Shown: positions 8,991 through 17,926 of the stretch, in pieces
How the letters are laid out: the number at the start of each line of letters is the position of its first letter
Position numbering within the stretch: position 1 is the first letter of the stretch
Assembly: GCA_018401435.1 (NCBI GenBank)
Contig: JAGYJW010000031.1
Location: 1-64,000 of the forward strand
Source of the DNA: Deltaproteobacteria bacterium
Lineage (GTDB): Bacteria; Myxococcota_A; UBA796; UBA2385
Length of the DNA stretch: 64,000 nt
Direction: 5' to 3'
Notes under the pieces: generated by a model
The model's input: the letters and a program-made list of their open reading frames with translations, nothing else
Told to the model about the DNA's origin: nothing
The model's database searches: none
Program-made: the position numbers and the translations under genes

Positions 8991-9431
8991 TCAGCGGCCC
9001 AGCAGGCGGCCCAGCAGGCCGGGCTCGGGGGGGTGCAGCAAGACGGGCTTGCGGCCGGCGTTCAACTCGCCCACAAAGGCCACCAGCGCCGCATCGTCGG
9101 CGACTCCCCCCAGGTAGCCTTCGGCCCCGCAGGTCGCCAGGGCGGCGGCCGGGTCGCGCAGGCGGCTCCAGCGGTCGGTGAGACCGATGCGGGGCACCCG
9201 GCCGGCATCGGTGCAGATGCGTTGGCAGAGGGCGAGGCCCGGGGCCAGCCTGCCCCGACCCAGGGCCAGCAGCAGCGTGTCGGGCCGCAGGCGCCGGACC
9301 AGCCGCAGGGGGGACTCGTCGGGATCCTCTGCCACCACCAGCGTCACGACGCCCCGCAAAGCAGCGAGGGCCCGCAGGCGAATGCGGGCATCGGGCTCCC
9401 AGACCAGCAGCGTCGGCGCGGACGGGGTCAT
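8991..9431 (-). CDS. Degenerate response-regulator receiver-like protein
   Basis: A 146-residue protein with a CheY-like alternating fold: an initial strand LLVWEPD (the place of the usual DD pair), LRPDTLLLALGRG where the phosphorylatable Asp should lie, and PRIGLTDRW as a late strand. The Asp normally found at the end of strand 3 is replaced (LLLALG), so it probably cannot be phosphorylated. Its ATG overlaps the aroE stop (9428-9431), so it is translationally coupled to shikimate dehydrogenase. Family assignment is by pattern only; the role is unknown. Confidence 0.6.
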   Translation of the reverse strand: MTPSAPTLLVWEPDARIRLRALAALRGVVTLVVAEDPDESPLRLVRRLRPDTLLLALGRGRLAPGLALCQRICTDAGRVPRIGLTDRWSRLRDPAAALATCGAEGYLGGVADDAALVAFVGELNAGRKPVLLHPPEPGLLGRLLGR

Positions 9432-10270
9432 TGCACGCCCTCGGGCAGATCGGCCAGAAGTTCGGCCCCTTGCACATTCTCACCGATGAACAAGCTGAGT
9501 GCAGCGGCCCCTTGAAAGGCCAGCATGCCCCAGCCCGGCACAAAGCGCCGGCCGGCCCGCACCAGGGCCTCGCGGTGGGGGGGATTCGGGTCCCAGTAGT
9601 TGAGATCGACCCAGCTCGCGCCTTCGGGCAGGCGGGGATCCAGGGCCAGCACCCCGGCGCTGGCCCCCGGCGTGCAATGCACCACCAGGTCGCACCGAGG
9701 CGCGGCGGTAGCGAAGGCCTCGGCGTCCAGGGGCCCCGTGGAGAGCCCCACCAGCCCCTGGGCTTTCAGCGCGGCGACGGCGGCCTGGGCCCGCGCTGGA
9801 TTTCGATTGAGAATCAGCACCTGCGCCCCATTCTGGGCCAGGGCGGCGGCGACGGCCCGGCCCGAGCCCCCGGCCCCCAGCACGATGGCCCGGCGCGCGG
9901 GGGCCACGCCGAGGTGGGCGAGATGGGCCAGAAGACCCGCGCCATCGGTGTTGTGGCCCACCAGCACCCCGCCGTGGTTGAGCACCGTGTTGGCGGCCCC
10001 GGCCAGGGCCGCGCTGGGGGCGAGGCGGTCGAGGTGGGGCAGCACCGCCTCTTTCAGCGGGACGGTGAGGTTGGCCCCCGACAGGCCCAAGGTGCGCATG
10101 GCGTCGGCCACCTGGTCGGCCCGCGCGGGGTCCACGTCCAGGGCCAGGTAGACCGCATCGACCCCCCTGCGGCGCAAGGCGGCATTGTGCATGGCGGGGG
10201 ATGCGGAGCGGGCCACGGGGTGGCCCAACAGGGCGAAGAGGCGCGTGGTGCCGGTGGGCCAGGGGGCCAT
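9428..10270 (-). CDS. aroE: Shikimate dehydrogenase
   Basis: Reduces 3-dehydroshikimate to shikimate with NADPH in aromatic amino-acid biosynthesis. The 280-residue protein shows all hallmarks: substrate motif SASPAMHNAAL, NLTVPLKEAV with the catalytic Lys, GAANTV, HNTDGAG, the nucleotide-binding loop LGAGGSGRAVAAAL with NRNPARA, and a C-terminal GMLAFQGAAALSLF. The stop of ribF lies 3 bases before the aroE start, and a receiver-like gene overlaps its end, so the three genes probably form one transcript. aroA of the same pathway is encoded 40 kb away in this window. Confidence 0.96.
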   Translation of the reverse strand: MAPWPTGTTRLFALLGHPVARSASPAMHNAALRRRGVDAVYLALDVDPARADQVADAMRTLGLSGANLTVPLKEAVLPHLDRLAPSAALAGAANTVLNHGGVLVGHNTDGAGLLAHLAHLGVAPARRAIVLGAGGSGRAVAAALAQNGAQVLILNRNPARAQAAVAALKAQGLVGLSTGPLDAEAFATAAPRCDLVVHCTPGASAGVLALDPRLPEGASWVDLNYWDPNPPHREALVRAGRRFVPGWGMLAFQGAAALSLFIGENVQGAELLADLPEGVQ

Positions 10271-10273
10271 CGA

Positions 10274-11239
10274 TCAGGCCGGCCCCAGCCCCAGCGCGGC
10301 CTGCGCTGCGGAGACATCCTTGCGGATCTGCCGCACCAAGGCGGCGGCGTCGGGGAAGCGCTGCTCGTCGCGAAGCTGGGCCACAAAGGCGACCTCGACC
10401 TGGTGGCCGTAGATGTCGCCCCGGAAGTCCAGCAGGTGCACCTCGAAGCAGAAGCGTTCGCCGTCGAAAGTCGGCCGTACGCCCAGGTTCACGACGGCCG
10501 GCAGCCAGCCGCCATCGTCCACTCGGGCGCGCACCGCATAGACGCCGGCCGGGGGGATGAGCTCGGCGTCCAGGTCGAGGTTGGCCGTGGGGAAGCCGAT
10601 GGTGCGCCCGCGCTGGTCGCCGGGAATCACCACCCCGCGCACCTGGTGGGGGCGGCCCAGCAGCAGCGCGGCCCCGGCCACGTCGCCGGCGGTCACGCAG
10701 CGCCGCACCCGCGACGAGCTGACCACCTCGCCCTCGCGTTGCAAGGCGTCCACCTGGTCGATCGGGGTGTGGGGCAAGCAGCGCCGCAGCAGGTCGATGG
10801 TGCCGGCCCGGGCCCGCCCGAAGCGGAAGTCGTAGCCCACCACGATCGCGCGGGGGTTCAGCCGCTTGCCCAGGATCTCGGTGGCAAACCACTCGGGGGG
10901 ATGCTGGGCAAAGGCCCGGGTGAATCGCTCCAGAACGACCTGGTCAACCCCATTCTCGCCAAGCAGACGCACCTTGTCCGGCCAGGTGCAGATACGGGGC
11001 TGGTGGTGTTGCGGGGCGAGCACAACCCGGGGGGGCGGATCAAAGGTATAGACACAGACGGGTGCGCCCAAGGCCGCGGCCCGATCGCGCACAAAGCCCA
11101 GCAGGTGCTGGTGGCCGATGTGGACCCCATCGAAGTTGCCGATGGTGAGCACCGGGCGGGTCTGCACGGACGCGGCCGCCGTGCTGCCGGGAAAGAGCAG
11201 GGGGCGCGGGAGGTCGGCGACGGCGGGGGCGACGGACAT
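10274..11239 (-). CDS. ribF: Bifunctional riboflavin kinase / FAD synthetase
   Basis: Converts riboflavin to FMN and FMN to FAD. The N-terminal adenylyltransferase domain contains TIGNFDGVHIGHQHLL and the RibF-typical VGYDFRFGRARAG, followed by SSSRVRRCVTAGDV. The C-terminal kinase domain contains IPGDQRGRTIGFPTANL, PPAGVYAVRARV and VVNLGVRPTFDG. The 321 residues fit the family. The first 30 residues before TRPVLTIGNFDG are longer than usual, so an internal start is possible. It lies directly upstream of aroE on the same strand. Confidence 0.95.
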   Translation of the reverse strand: MSVAPAVADLPRPLLFPGSTAAASVQTRPVLTIGNFDGVHIGHQHLLGFVRDRAAALGAPVCVYTFDPPPRVVLAPQHHQPRICTWPDKVRLLGENGVDQVVLERFTRAFAQHPPEWFATEILGKRLNPRAIVVGYDFRFGRARAGTIDLLRRCLPHTPIDQVDALQREGEVVSSSRVRRCVTAGDVAGAALLLGRPHQVRGVVIPGDQRGRTIGFPTANLDLDAELIPPAGVYAVRARVDDGGWLPAVVNLGVRPTFDGERFCFEVHLLDFRGDIYGHQVEVAFVAQLRDEQRFPDAAALVRQIRKDVSAAQAALGLGPA

Positions 11240-11294
11240 GGGGCGGGCCTATCCTGCCCCCTGGCCGGGGGCCCGCGCCGAGCCCCAGCCGGGC

Positions 11295-12407
11295 TCAGGC
11301 GTGCAGGTAGCGCTCGGTGGAGGGCCGCCCGAAGTAGTAGCCTTGCAGAAGGGGAACGCCGATCTCGCGGAGAACCTCGGCCTCGCCCGGGGTCTCGACC
11401 CCTTCGGCCACCAGGGTCGCGTCCGAGGCGACGGCGAATTGAGCCAGCAGCTCGACCACCCGACGACGGCCGGGCTCGCGGTCGATGCCCTGCACGATGG
11501 AGCGATCCGCCTTGATGAAGCCCGGCTCGGCCTCTGCGAGCAGCAGCAGCCCATTCTGGCCGGCGCCCAGGTCGTCGAGCGCGAAGCGGAAGCCCAGCGC
11601 CCGCAGCTGCTCCAGCCGGCCCCGCAGCACCCGGTTCCAGCGCTCCAGGTGGTGGCCGGTGATGTCGAGCACCACCTGCTGGGCCCGCGGGGCCAGGGGG
11701 CCCAGGTGGTCCATCAGCGCGCCCATATCGGAGAGCTCTTCGGGGTGGAGATTCAAGAAGAGGTCGCAATTGTCGGGCATGCGGGCCAGCCAGCCGGTGG
11801 CCCGGTTCACGACGGCCTGGGTGAGCTGCCGGAACATGCGGTGGCGAGCCGTGGCGTCCAGCACCAGGCCGGTGTCCCCAAAGCCGGGGCCGTCGCATCG
11901 CATGAAGCCCTCGTAGCCCACCACCTGACCGGTCCGGGCGGCGATCACGGGCTGCAGCGCGAGCTGGAAGGCATCGCTGCCCAGGGCGCCCTCCAGGCGA
12001 CCCCGCTCGCCGGGATCCTCGGCGGGACCGGCCATGCAGTCGCGGTTGTTGGCGACGGCCTCTTCCAGCAGCCGGGGCAGGGCCTCGATCTTGAAGGGCT
12101 TGGACAGCACCCGGGCGACCTCGCCCCGCTCGATGGCGCCGCGGGCCAGGTGCAGGTCCATGAATCCCGACATCAGCAGCCGGGCGCAGAGCGGGTGGTG
12201 GCCCTTGAGCCAGACCAGCAGGTCCAGGCCCGTGCCGTCGTCCAGGCGGAAATCCACCACGGCGGCGTCGAAGCTGCGCTCCCGCAGCAGGGCGGCGGCC
12301 TCGTCCACGCCGGAGGCGACAGCCACGCTGTAGCCGGCCTCGGCCACGCAGCGGGCGATCTGGCTGCGCAGCCGCGGCTCGTCATCGACGATCAGGACGG
12401 AAGGCAT
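11295..12407 (-). CDS. Response regulator with degenerate EAL domain
   Basis: A 370-residue protein with an N-terminal receiver domain (VLIVDDEP, phosphoacceptor region AAVVDFRLDD, switch VLSKPFK) and a C-terminal EAL-type domain. Several catalytic positions of the c-di-GMP phosphodiesterase differ: the EAL signature region reads GYEGFMR, and the metal-binding EITE motif is replaced by DITG, while KADRS, AEGVET and LQGYYFGRP remain. It is therefore probably a c-di-GMP sensor or protein-interaction module rather than an enzyme. The ATG (AAGGAG ribosome site) lies inside the end of the upstream REC-EAL gene, overlapping it by 16 bases. Confidence 0.87.
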   Translation of the reverse strand: MPSVLIVDDEPRLRSQIARCVAEAGYSVAVASGVDEAAALLRERSFDAAVVDFRLDDGTGLDLLVWLKGHHPLCARLLMSGFMDLHLARGAIERGEVARVLSKPFKIEALPRLLEEAVANNRDCMAGPAEDPGERGRLEGALGSDAFQLALQPVIAARTGQVVGYEGFMRCDGPGFGDTGLVLDATARHRMFRQLTQAVVNRATGWLARMPDNCDLFLNLHPEELSDMGALMDHLGPLAPRAQQVVLDITGHHLERWNRVLRGRLEQLRALGFRFALDDLGAGQNGLLLLAEAEPGFIKADRSIVQGIDREPGRRRVVELLAQFAVASDATLVAEGVETPGEAEVLREIGVPLLQGYYFGRPSTERYLHA

Positions 12408-13576
12408 GCGTCTCCTTCATCGGGCGGCGGTCGCCAGGCCGAGAGGCCGGTTCCGGGCAGGTTGGCGCGGGATTCGGGCCGACCGAAGAGATAACCCTGG
12501 ACCAGGTGGGCGCCGCATTCAAGCAAGGCGTCGGCCTCGTCCTGGGTCTCGATCCCTTCGGCCACCAGCAGCGCCTGGGTGGCGTCGGCGAAGCGCACCA
12601 GCAGCTCCACCAGGCGCTGCTTGCGGGGGTCGGTGTCGATGCCGCGTACAATGCTCATGTCCACCTTGACATAGGCGGGCTTGAGTTCGGCGAGCACCGC
12701 CAGAGAGCTGTAGCCGGCGCCCAGATCGTCCACCGCCAGGGCAAAGCCCGCATCCGCGATGGCGTCTACCGCTGCCTCCCAGTTGGAGATGGCTTGCAGG
12801 CGGCTGCGCTCGGTGATCTCCAGCACGACGCGGTGGGCATAGGGCTGAAGCGGCGCCAGGCGGGTCATGACTGCGGTGCCGTCCGCCAGCTCGTCGGGGT
12901 GGATGTTGATGAAGACCTTGACCGTGGGATCGAGCCGCTCCAGCCAATTCACGGCGTCGTCGATCACGGCGGCAGACACCTCGCCCAACAGGCCGTGGCG
13001 CTCTGCGGCCAGCAAGACGGGCAGGGGGCCATTCATCACCGGGTGGGTGCTGCGCAGCAGCAGCTCATAGGCAAAGGGGCGCCCGGTGCTGGCCCGCAAG
13101 ATGGGTTGGGCCGCGAGGTGGATATTGCCTCCGCGCAGGCAGTCCACCAGGTGTGCGCGCTCCTGCGAGGCGATGGCGGCCTCTTGCAGGCGGATCACAT
13201 CGTGCATGGTGCGGCGCGCGGCCAAGACCGCGTCGATGGCGGCCAGCAATGCGCTGCCCGTGAAGGGCTTGTCGATGACCCGCGTGACCTCGCCGTGGTT
13301 CACGGCGTTCATGATGGTGGGCAGGTCGAGCTGCCCGCTCATCAGCACCCGCAAGCAGCCGGGTTGGAGCTGGCGCAGGCGCTTGAGCACCCGGACGCCG
13401 TCCATGTCGGGGATGCGAAAGTCCACCAGGGCGATGTCATAGGCGCGATCGGTGGCCAGACGGAGGGCCTGTTCTCCGCTGCTGGCCTCGTCGGGTTCGT
13501 GGCCCGCACGCACCAGCGTCGCCCGCACCACCCGGCGGATCGGGTCTTCGTCGTCTACGACCAGCACCCGCGCCAT
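12392..13576 (-). CDS. Response regulator with EAL-domain c-di-GMP phosphodiesterase
   Basis: A 394-residue two-domain protein. The receiver domain (VLVVDDEDPIRR, phosphoacceptor ALVDFRIPDMDG, VIDKPFTG) is followed by a helical linker and an EAL domain whose catalytic set looks complete: YELLLR, FINIHPDEL, LEITERSRL, VDDLGAGYSSL, YVKVDMS, AEGIETQDEADAL and VQGYLFGRP. It is predicted to hydrolyse c-di-GMP under control of an unidentified sensor kinase. The ATG at 13576 has GGAG at a spacing of 6. It overlaps a second REC-EAL gene, whose EAL site is degenerate, so an active/inactive pair is made together. Confidence 0.92.
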   Translation of the reverse strand: MARVLVVDDEDPIRRVVRATLVRAGHEPDEASSGEQALRLATDRAYDIALVDFRIPDMDGVRVLKRLRQLQPGCLRVLMSGQLDLPTIMNAVNHGEVTRVIDKPFTGSALLAAIDAVLAARRTMHDVIRLQEAAIASQERAHLVDCLRGGNIHLAAQPILRASTGRPFAYELLLRSTHPVMNGPLPVLLAAERHGLLGEVSAAVIDDAVNWLERLDPTVKVFINIHPDELADGTAVMTRLAPLQPYAHRVVLEITERSRLQAISNWEAAVDAIADAGFALAVDDLGAGYSSLAVLAELKPAYVKVDMSIVRGIDTDPRKQRLVELLVRFADATQALLVAEGIETQDEADALLECGAHLVQGYLFGRPESRANLPGTGLSAWRPPPDEGDACLPS

Positions 13577-13744
13577 GTGGAACTCCAAGGGGCGTCCGAG
13601 TGCGATCATCGCCCAGACGGACCCCGATCGGCACCCGCGCTGGGAACTTGAGGCTTCTGGTGAAAAGGATCGCCGCGGGCGCGGGGCCCCCTCCGGTGCC
13701 CCGGGCGGGTGGGTGTTATCTGCCCCTCCCCCTTGGAGGTGCCG

Positions 13745-14953
13745 ATGCGCGTCTTGATCGCCGACAAGCTGTCCCCGCGGGTGGCCGCCCGCCTGGAGGC
13801 CGCCGGCTGCGCGGTCACGACGCAGCCTGGGCTCAAGGGGGACGCATTGGCAGAGGCCCTCTCGCGGGTCGGGCCGGCGGTGCTGGTGGTGCGGTCCACC
13901 AAGGTCGAGGCCGAACACCTCGACGCCTCTCGCGAGCTGGCGCTGGTCATCCGCGCGGGTGCCGGCACCAATACCATCGATGTGGACGGGGCCTCCGCCC
14001 GCGGCATCTATGTGTCCAACTGCCCCGGTCGAAACGCCATGGCCGTGGCCGAGCTCACCCTGGGTCACCTGGTCAACCTCGACCGCCGCATCGCCGACAA
14101 CGTCGCCGCCCTGCGCGATCACCGCTGGCAGAAGGGCGAGTTTGGCAAGGCCCGCGGCCTGCATGGGCGCACCCTCGCCGTGCTGGGCACGGGCTCCATC
14201 GGCGTCGAGGTCATCCGCCGCGCCCAGGCTTTTGGGATGAAGATCCGCGCGTGGAGCCGATCCTTGACGCCGGAACGGGCCGCCGCCCTGGGGGTGGAGC
14301 ACGCCAGCAGCCCCCTGCAGGCCTGCCGTGGCGCGGACGCCCTGACCGTGCACCTGGCGCTGACCAGCGAGACCCGGGGCCTGGTGGGCCGCGAGCTCTT
14401 CGACGCCTTGGCGCCGGGCGCCTACTTCATCAACACCTCGCGGGGCGAGTGCGTAGACCAGCCCGCGCTGATCGATGCCATGCGCGACCGGGGCGTGCGT
14501 GCGGGCCTGGATGTCTTTGCCGACGAGCCCGGCGGAAACGACGCGCCCTTCGCCGACCCCATCGCCGATGAACCCAACCTCTACGGCACCCACCACATCG
14601 GCGCGAGCACCGAGCAGGCCGAGGACGATGTGGGCGACGCAGTGGTCGATATCATCGAGCAATTCCTCAACCGGGGCACCGTGGCCAGCTGCGTGAACCT
14701 GGCCACCGAGACCCTGGCCGACCACCTGCTGGTGGTGCGCCACGCCGACAAGGTGGGCGTGCTGGCGGGGGTGCTGGACCACCTCCGCATCGCGGGCGTG
14801 AATGTGCAGGAGATGGAGAACATCATCTTCCGCGGCGCCAAGGCCGCCTGCGCCCGCCTGCAGATCAGCGGCACCCCCACCCAGGCCGTGCTGGATGGGA
14901 TCTCCGCTTCGCCCGACATCTTCTCCACTTCGCTCGTGTCCCTGGAGGACTGA
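13745..14953 (+). CDS. serA: D-3-phosphoglycerate dehydrogenase
   Basis: First step of serine biosynthesis: oxidises 3-phosphoglycerate to 3-phosphohydroxypyruvate with NAD. The 402-residue protein contains VIRAGAGTNTIDVDGA, GRNAMAVAELTLGHL, the NAD loop VLGTGSIGVEVIRRA, the catalytic Arg/Glu region and THHIGASTEQAEDDVG with the catalytic His, plus a C-terminal ACT-like domain (about residues 325-402, HADKVGVLAGVLDHL), which may bind serine. The ATG at 13745 has GGAGG at a spacing of 5. serC starts 2 bases after its stop, so the two form an operon. Confidence 0.95.
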   Translation: MRVLIADKLSPRVAARLEAAGCAVTTQPGLKGDALAEALSRVGPAVLVVRSTKVEAEHLDASRELALVIRAGAGTNTIDVDGASARGIYVSNCPGRNAMAVAELTLGHLVNLDRRIADNVAALRDHRWQKGEFGKARGLHGRTLAVLGTGSIGVEVIRRAQAFGMKIRAWSRSLTPERAAALGVEHASSPLQACRGADALTVHLALTSETRGLVGRELFDALAPGAYFINTSRGECVDQPALIDAMRDRGVRAGLDVFADEPGGNDAPFADPIADEPNLYGTHHIGASTEQAEDDVGDAVVDIIEQFLNRGTVASCVNLATETLADHLLVVRHADKVGVLAGVLDHLRIAGVNVQEMENIIFRGAKAACARLQISGTPTQAVLDGISASPDIFSTSLVSLED

Positions 14954-14954
14954 T

Positions 14955-16064
14955 ATGACCCGCGCCTGGAACTTCTCTGCTGGTCCCGCCGTCCTGCCCG
15001 AATCCGTGTTGGAGGAGCTGTCCGCCGTGCTGCTGGAGTTCGGCGACTGCCGGGCCGGCCTGATGGAGATCTCGCACCGCAGCAAGCCCTTTGTCGCCGT
15101 GATGGAGTCCGCCCGGGAGCGCCTCAAGCAGGTGCTGGACGCGCCCGCCGATACCACCGTGCTCTACCTGCAAGGCGGCGCCAGCCTTCAGTTCCTGATG
15201 ACGGCGATGTGTTTTGCCGGCCCCGAAGACACGGCGGTCTACCTGGACACCGGGTCCTGGTCCACCGCTGCGATCAAAGAGGCCAGGCGGGTCTGCAAGG
15301 TGGCGGTGCCCTTCTCGGGCAAGGTCTCGCAGTTCACCTATCTCCCCCTCCAAGATGGCGAGATGGGGCCCATTCCCGACGAGGCGGCCTTTCTGCATTA
15401 CACCTCGAACAACACGGTGCGCGGCAGCCAGTTCCCCGCACCCCCAGACACCCAGCTGCCGCTGATCGGCGACCTGTCCAGCGACATCTGCAGCCGCCCG
15501 GTGGATGTGGCCCGCCACGATGTGATCTATGCCGGCGCCCAGAAGAACCTCGGCCCCAGCGGCGTGACCGCCGTGATGCTGTCGCCCCGGGCCATGGCCC
15601 GCATCGCCGAGGTCGCCGCCCAGCGCCCCGGCGGCATCCCCAGCATGCTCGACTACAGCGTACACGCGGCCAAAGACAGCATGTTCAACACCCCCAACAC
15701 CTTCGGGGTCTTCGCCCTGGAGCGCATGTTGGCTTGGGTGGCGGCCGAAGGCGGCGTGACGCATTTCCAGGCCAAGTCGGCCCGCATGTCGGCCGCCCTG
15801 TATGCGGCCATCGACGGGTCCGGGGGTTTCTACACGGCGCCCGTGCGCCCGGATAGCCGCAGCAGCATGAATGTGGTCTGGCGCATCCAGGATCCCGCGC
15901 TGGAGCCCATTTTCTGCAAGGAGGCCGAGGCCGCCGGCCTGCTCGCACTCAAGGGCCACCGGTCGGTGGGTGGCTTGCGCGCCAGCCTCTACAACGCGCT
16001 GCCCGAGGCCGCAGTGTCCGCGCTGGTGGCCTTCATGGCCGAGTTCGCCCGCAGCCGCGGCTGA
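14955..16064 (+). CDS. serC: Phosphoserine aminotransferase
   Basis: Second step of serine biosynthesis: a PLP-dependent transaminase making O-phosphoserine from phosphohydroxypyruvate. The 369-residue protein begins with the family-typical RAWNFSAGPAVLPESVLEE and contains ISHRSKPFVAV, YLQGGASLQF, HYTSNNTVRGSQF, DLSSDICSRPVDV and the PLP-lysine segment YAGAQKNLGPSG. The C-terminal GHRSVGGLRASLYNALP is also typical. The ATG follows the serA stop by one base with GGAGG upstream, indicating an operon. Confidence 0.97.
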   Translation: MTRAWNFSAGPAVLPESVLEELSAVLLEFGDCRAGLMEISHRSKPFVAVMESARERLKQVLDAPADTTVLYLQGGASLQFLMTAMCFAGPEDTAVYLDTGSWSTAAIKEARRVCKVAVPFSGKVSQFTYLPLQDGEMGPIPDEAAFLHYTSNNTVRGSQFPAPPDTQLPLIGDLSSDICSRPVDVARHDVIYAGAQKNLGPSGVTAVMLSPRAMARIAEVAAQRPGGIPSMLDYSVHAAKDSMFNTPNTFGVFALERMLAWVAAEGGVTHFQAKSARMSAALYAAIDGSGGFYTAPVRPDSRSSMNVVWRIQDPALEPIFCKEAEAAGLLALKGHRSVGGLRASLYNALPEAAVSALVAFMAEFARSRG

Positions 16065-16066
16065 TC

Positions 16067-16597
16067 ATGCAAGCCAAGCACATCCTCTTCTTTGCGGTCG
16101 TGGCCGTGCTGTCGGTGTTGGTGGCGGTTTGGACCGCGCCGATGCTGCTGGGCGAGGATCCGCCCGACCCGGCGCCCGCGCTGCAAGCCCCCGAGCCGCC
16201 CGCCCCCCCGGCTGCAGCCCTGGAGGCCCAGCCTGCGCCGGCGGGGACGGAGCTGCCCCGGCCGGCCGATGCGACCGGCGCTGTGGACGCCACCCTGCCG
16301 CTATCGGGCGACGCCTTCCGCCAGAGCATGGTCCAGCTCCGCCCGGCCATCGAGGGCTGCCTGGTGGGTTGGAGAGCCGAGATGCCGGACTTTTCGGGGC
16401 GCATCCTGCTGTCGGTGCAGCTGGCGCCCGACGGCCTGGTATCGGCCCGCGTCGAGCAGAGCCCCACGCCCTCCCCGGCGGCGCTGGACTGCCTGGCCGC
16501 CCCGGTCTGGTCGGCCACCTGGCCCCTCGCGCCCAGCCCGGTCAACCTCAGCTACCCCTTTGCCGCGCCGGAGGCAGCGCCCGAAGCAGGGGGTTGA
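16067..16597 (+). CDS. Single-pass membrane protein with periplasmic TonB/AgmX-like domain
   Basis: A 176-residue protein with one N-terminal membrane segment (residues 6-28), a long Pro/Ala/Glu-rich linker and a C-terminal domain of about 90 residues (LRPAIEGCLVGW, GRILLSVQLAPDGLVSARVE, LDCLAAPVW). That domain has the layout of TonB C-terminal or AgmX/PglI modules common in predatory and gliding Deltaproteobacteria, with a probable disulfide between the two Cys. The start lies 2 bases after serC, so it may be read from the same transcript. Its end overlaps the end of the opposing M20 peptidase remnant by 46 bases. Function unknown. Confidence 0.65.
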   Translation: MQAKHILFFAVVAVLSVLVAVWTAPMLLGEDPPDPAPALQAPEPPAPPAAALEAQPAPAGTELPRPADATGAVDATLPLSGDAFRQSMVQLRPAIEGCLVGWRAEMPDFSGRILLSVQLAPDGLVSARVEQSPTPSPAALDCLAAPVWSATWPLAPSPVNLSYPFAAPEAAPEAGG

Positions 16598-17872
16598 ACG
16601 GCCGGTCTGGCCAGCTCGCCCAGCAGCCGCTCCATGCCGTCCCGGTAGGCGAGCAGGCTGGCCAGGTCCACCCACTCATCGGGGCCGTGGGCGCCGCCCG
16701 ACAGCGGTCCCAGGCAGACCGCGCCGCTGCCGCGTTCGGCGGCCAGCATCGCGATGTCGATATAGCCCGCGCTGCCCGCGTCGCTGTGGGCCCCCTGGTG
16801 GACCGCGTGAAAGCAGCGGCGGATGGGGTCCAAGGACGCGCCGCGGCTGTCGTAGCCCGCCAGCTCGAAGTGCACCGACAGGCGCTCCAGCTCGACGGAG
16901 AAGGGCTTGCTGCGGTTGAAGTCGGCCAAGGCGGCCTCGATCTCCGCGCGCAACCAGGCGGCCGTTGGAAGTTTGTTCTCAGGCGACCTGGGGTTTTGCG
17001 CGAAGGCCTCCTCGCGTCATCGACTCACTCCCCCCGCGGGCGGTGGATGCGGTTGGCCGTGGCCAGCATGGGCGGGGGCCCGTGGGCCGGCAGCCCCGCG
17101 GCCTCGGCCAGGGAGCCGCCTCGGACCGCTGCGACGTTGACCACGCTGGGGTGCAGGGTGGGCAGGGCGGGGATGCGCGCCCCCAGCCGCGCTTGCACGC
17201 TGGCCAGCCCTTCGATGGCGCTGGCGCCGGACCAGGGCCGCGAGGCGTGGCCCGAGCGCCCGCGCAGCAGCAGCTCCAACTCGACGATGCCGCGACAGCC
17301 GCTGAGCATGCGCGCGGGGGGGCCGCAGACGCTGAGGACCCGGGCGGGGCGGACCGTCGGGTGGCTGTCCAGAAAGGCGCGCATGCCCTGAAAGGCCGTC
17401 TCTTCATCGGCGTAGAGCAGCAGCCCCACCCCGCGGGTGGGGCCCGCGCGGCGGGCGGCGTCCAGCAAGGCGGCGATGCCCCCTTGGTATCGGCGGCGCC
17501 CGGCGCGTGGTAGCGCCCGTCCAACACCGAAAACTCCGGAAGGGTCCAGCCCGGCGTGGGCGGCACGGTGTCCAGGTGGCCGATGATCAGCAGCTCGATC
17601 GCGTCTTCGGGCCCGTCGGTGGCGAAGACATTGGGCCGGCCCGGAGCGCAATCCTCCACCTGCACCCGCAGCCAGGGCAGGTCCCGCAAGCGGTGGGCGA
17701 TGGCGGCGGCCAGGGGGCCTTCGCCGGGGCTGGGACCATCCGAGGCCGGCTGCCAGTAGCTGCGGATGCGGCAGAGCGCGTCCAGCAATTCAAAGACAGG
17801 GTCGCGCTGAAGCAGGGACAGGGGGGACTCCGCGGGCCTGCCGGCGGTATCGGGGGGGGGCTCGCCGGGCAA
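16552..17872 (-). pseudogene. M20-family metallopeptidase/deacylase, frameshifted
   Basis: An ArgE/DapE-like M20 hydrolase readable only across three frames. The N-terminal piece carries IIGHLDTVPPTPGW and GAADTKG (metal ligands). After a run of five G near 17488, where six would keep the frame, the protein continues as GIAALLDAARRAG, LYADEETAFQG and GRSGHASRPW. A further shift near 17000-17035 leads to the last part with the final ligand region SGGAHGPDEWVDLASLL. All expected metal and catalytic residues exist, so the break is recent or a base-calling error. The start is unclear: TTG at 17872 is one option and no ATG is near. The gene faces the serC cluster and diverges from the HisZ-like gene. 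Confidence 0.72.
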
Positions 17873-17926
17873 GGGCGTGGGCTGAAGCGGCGTGCTAGGC
17901 GTAGGCCTCGCCCAAAGGAGCCCGCC

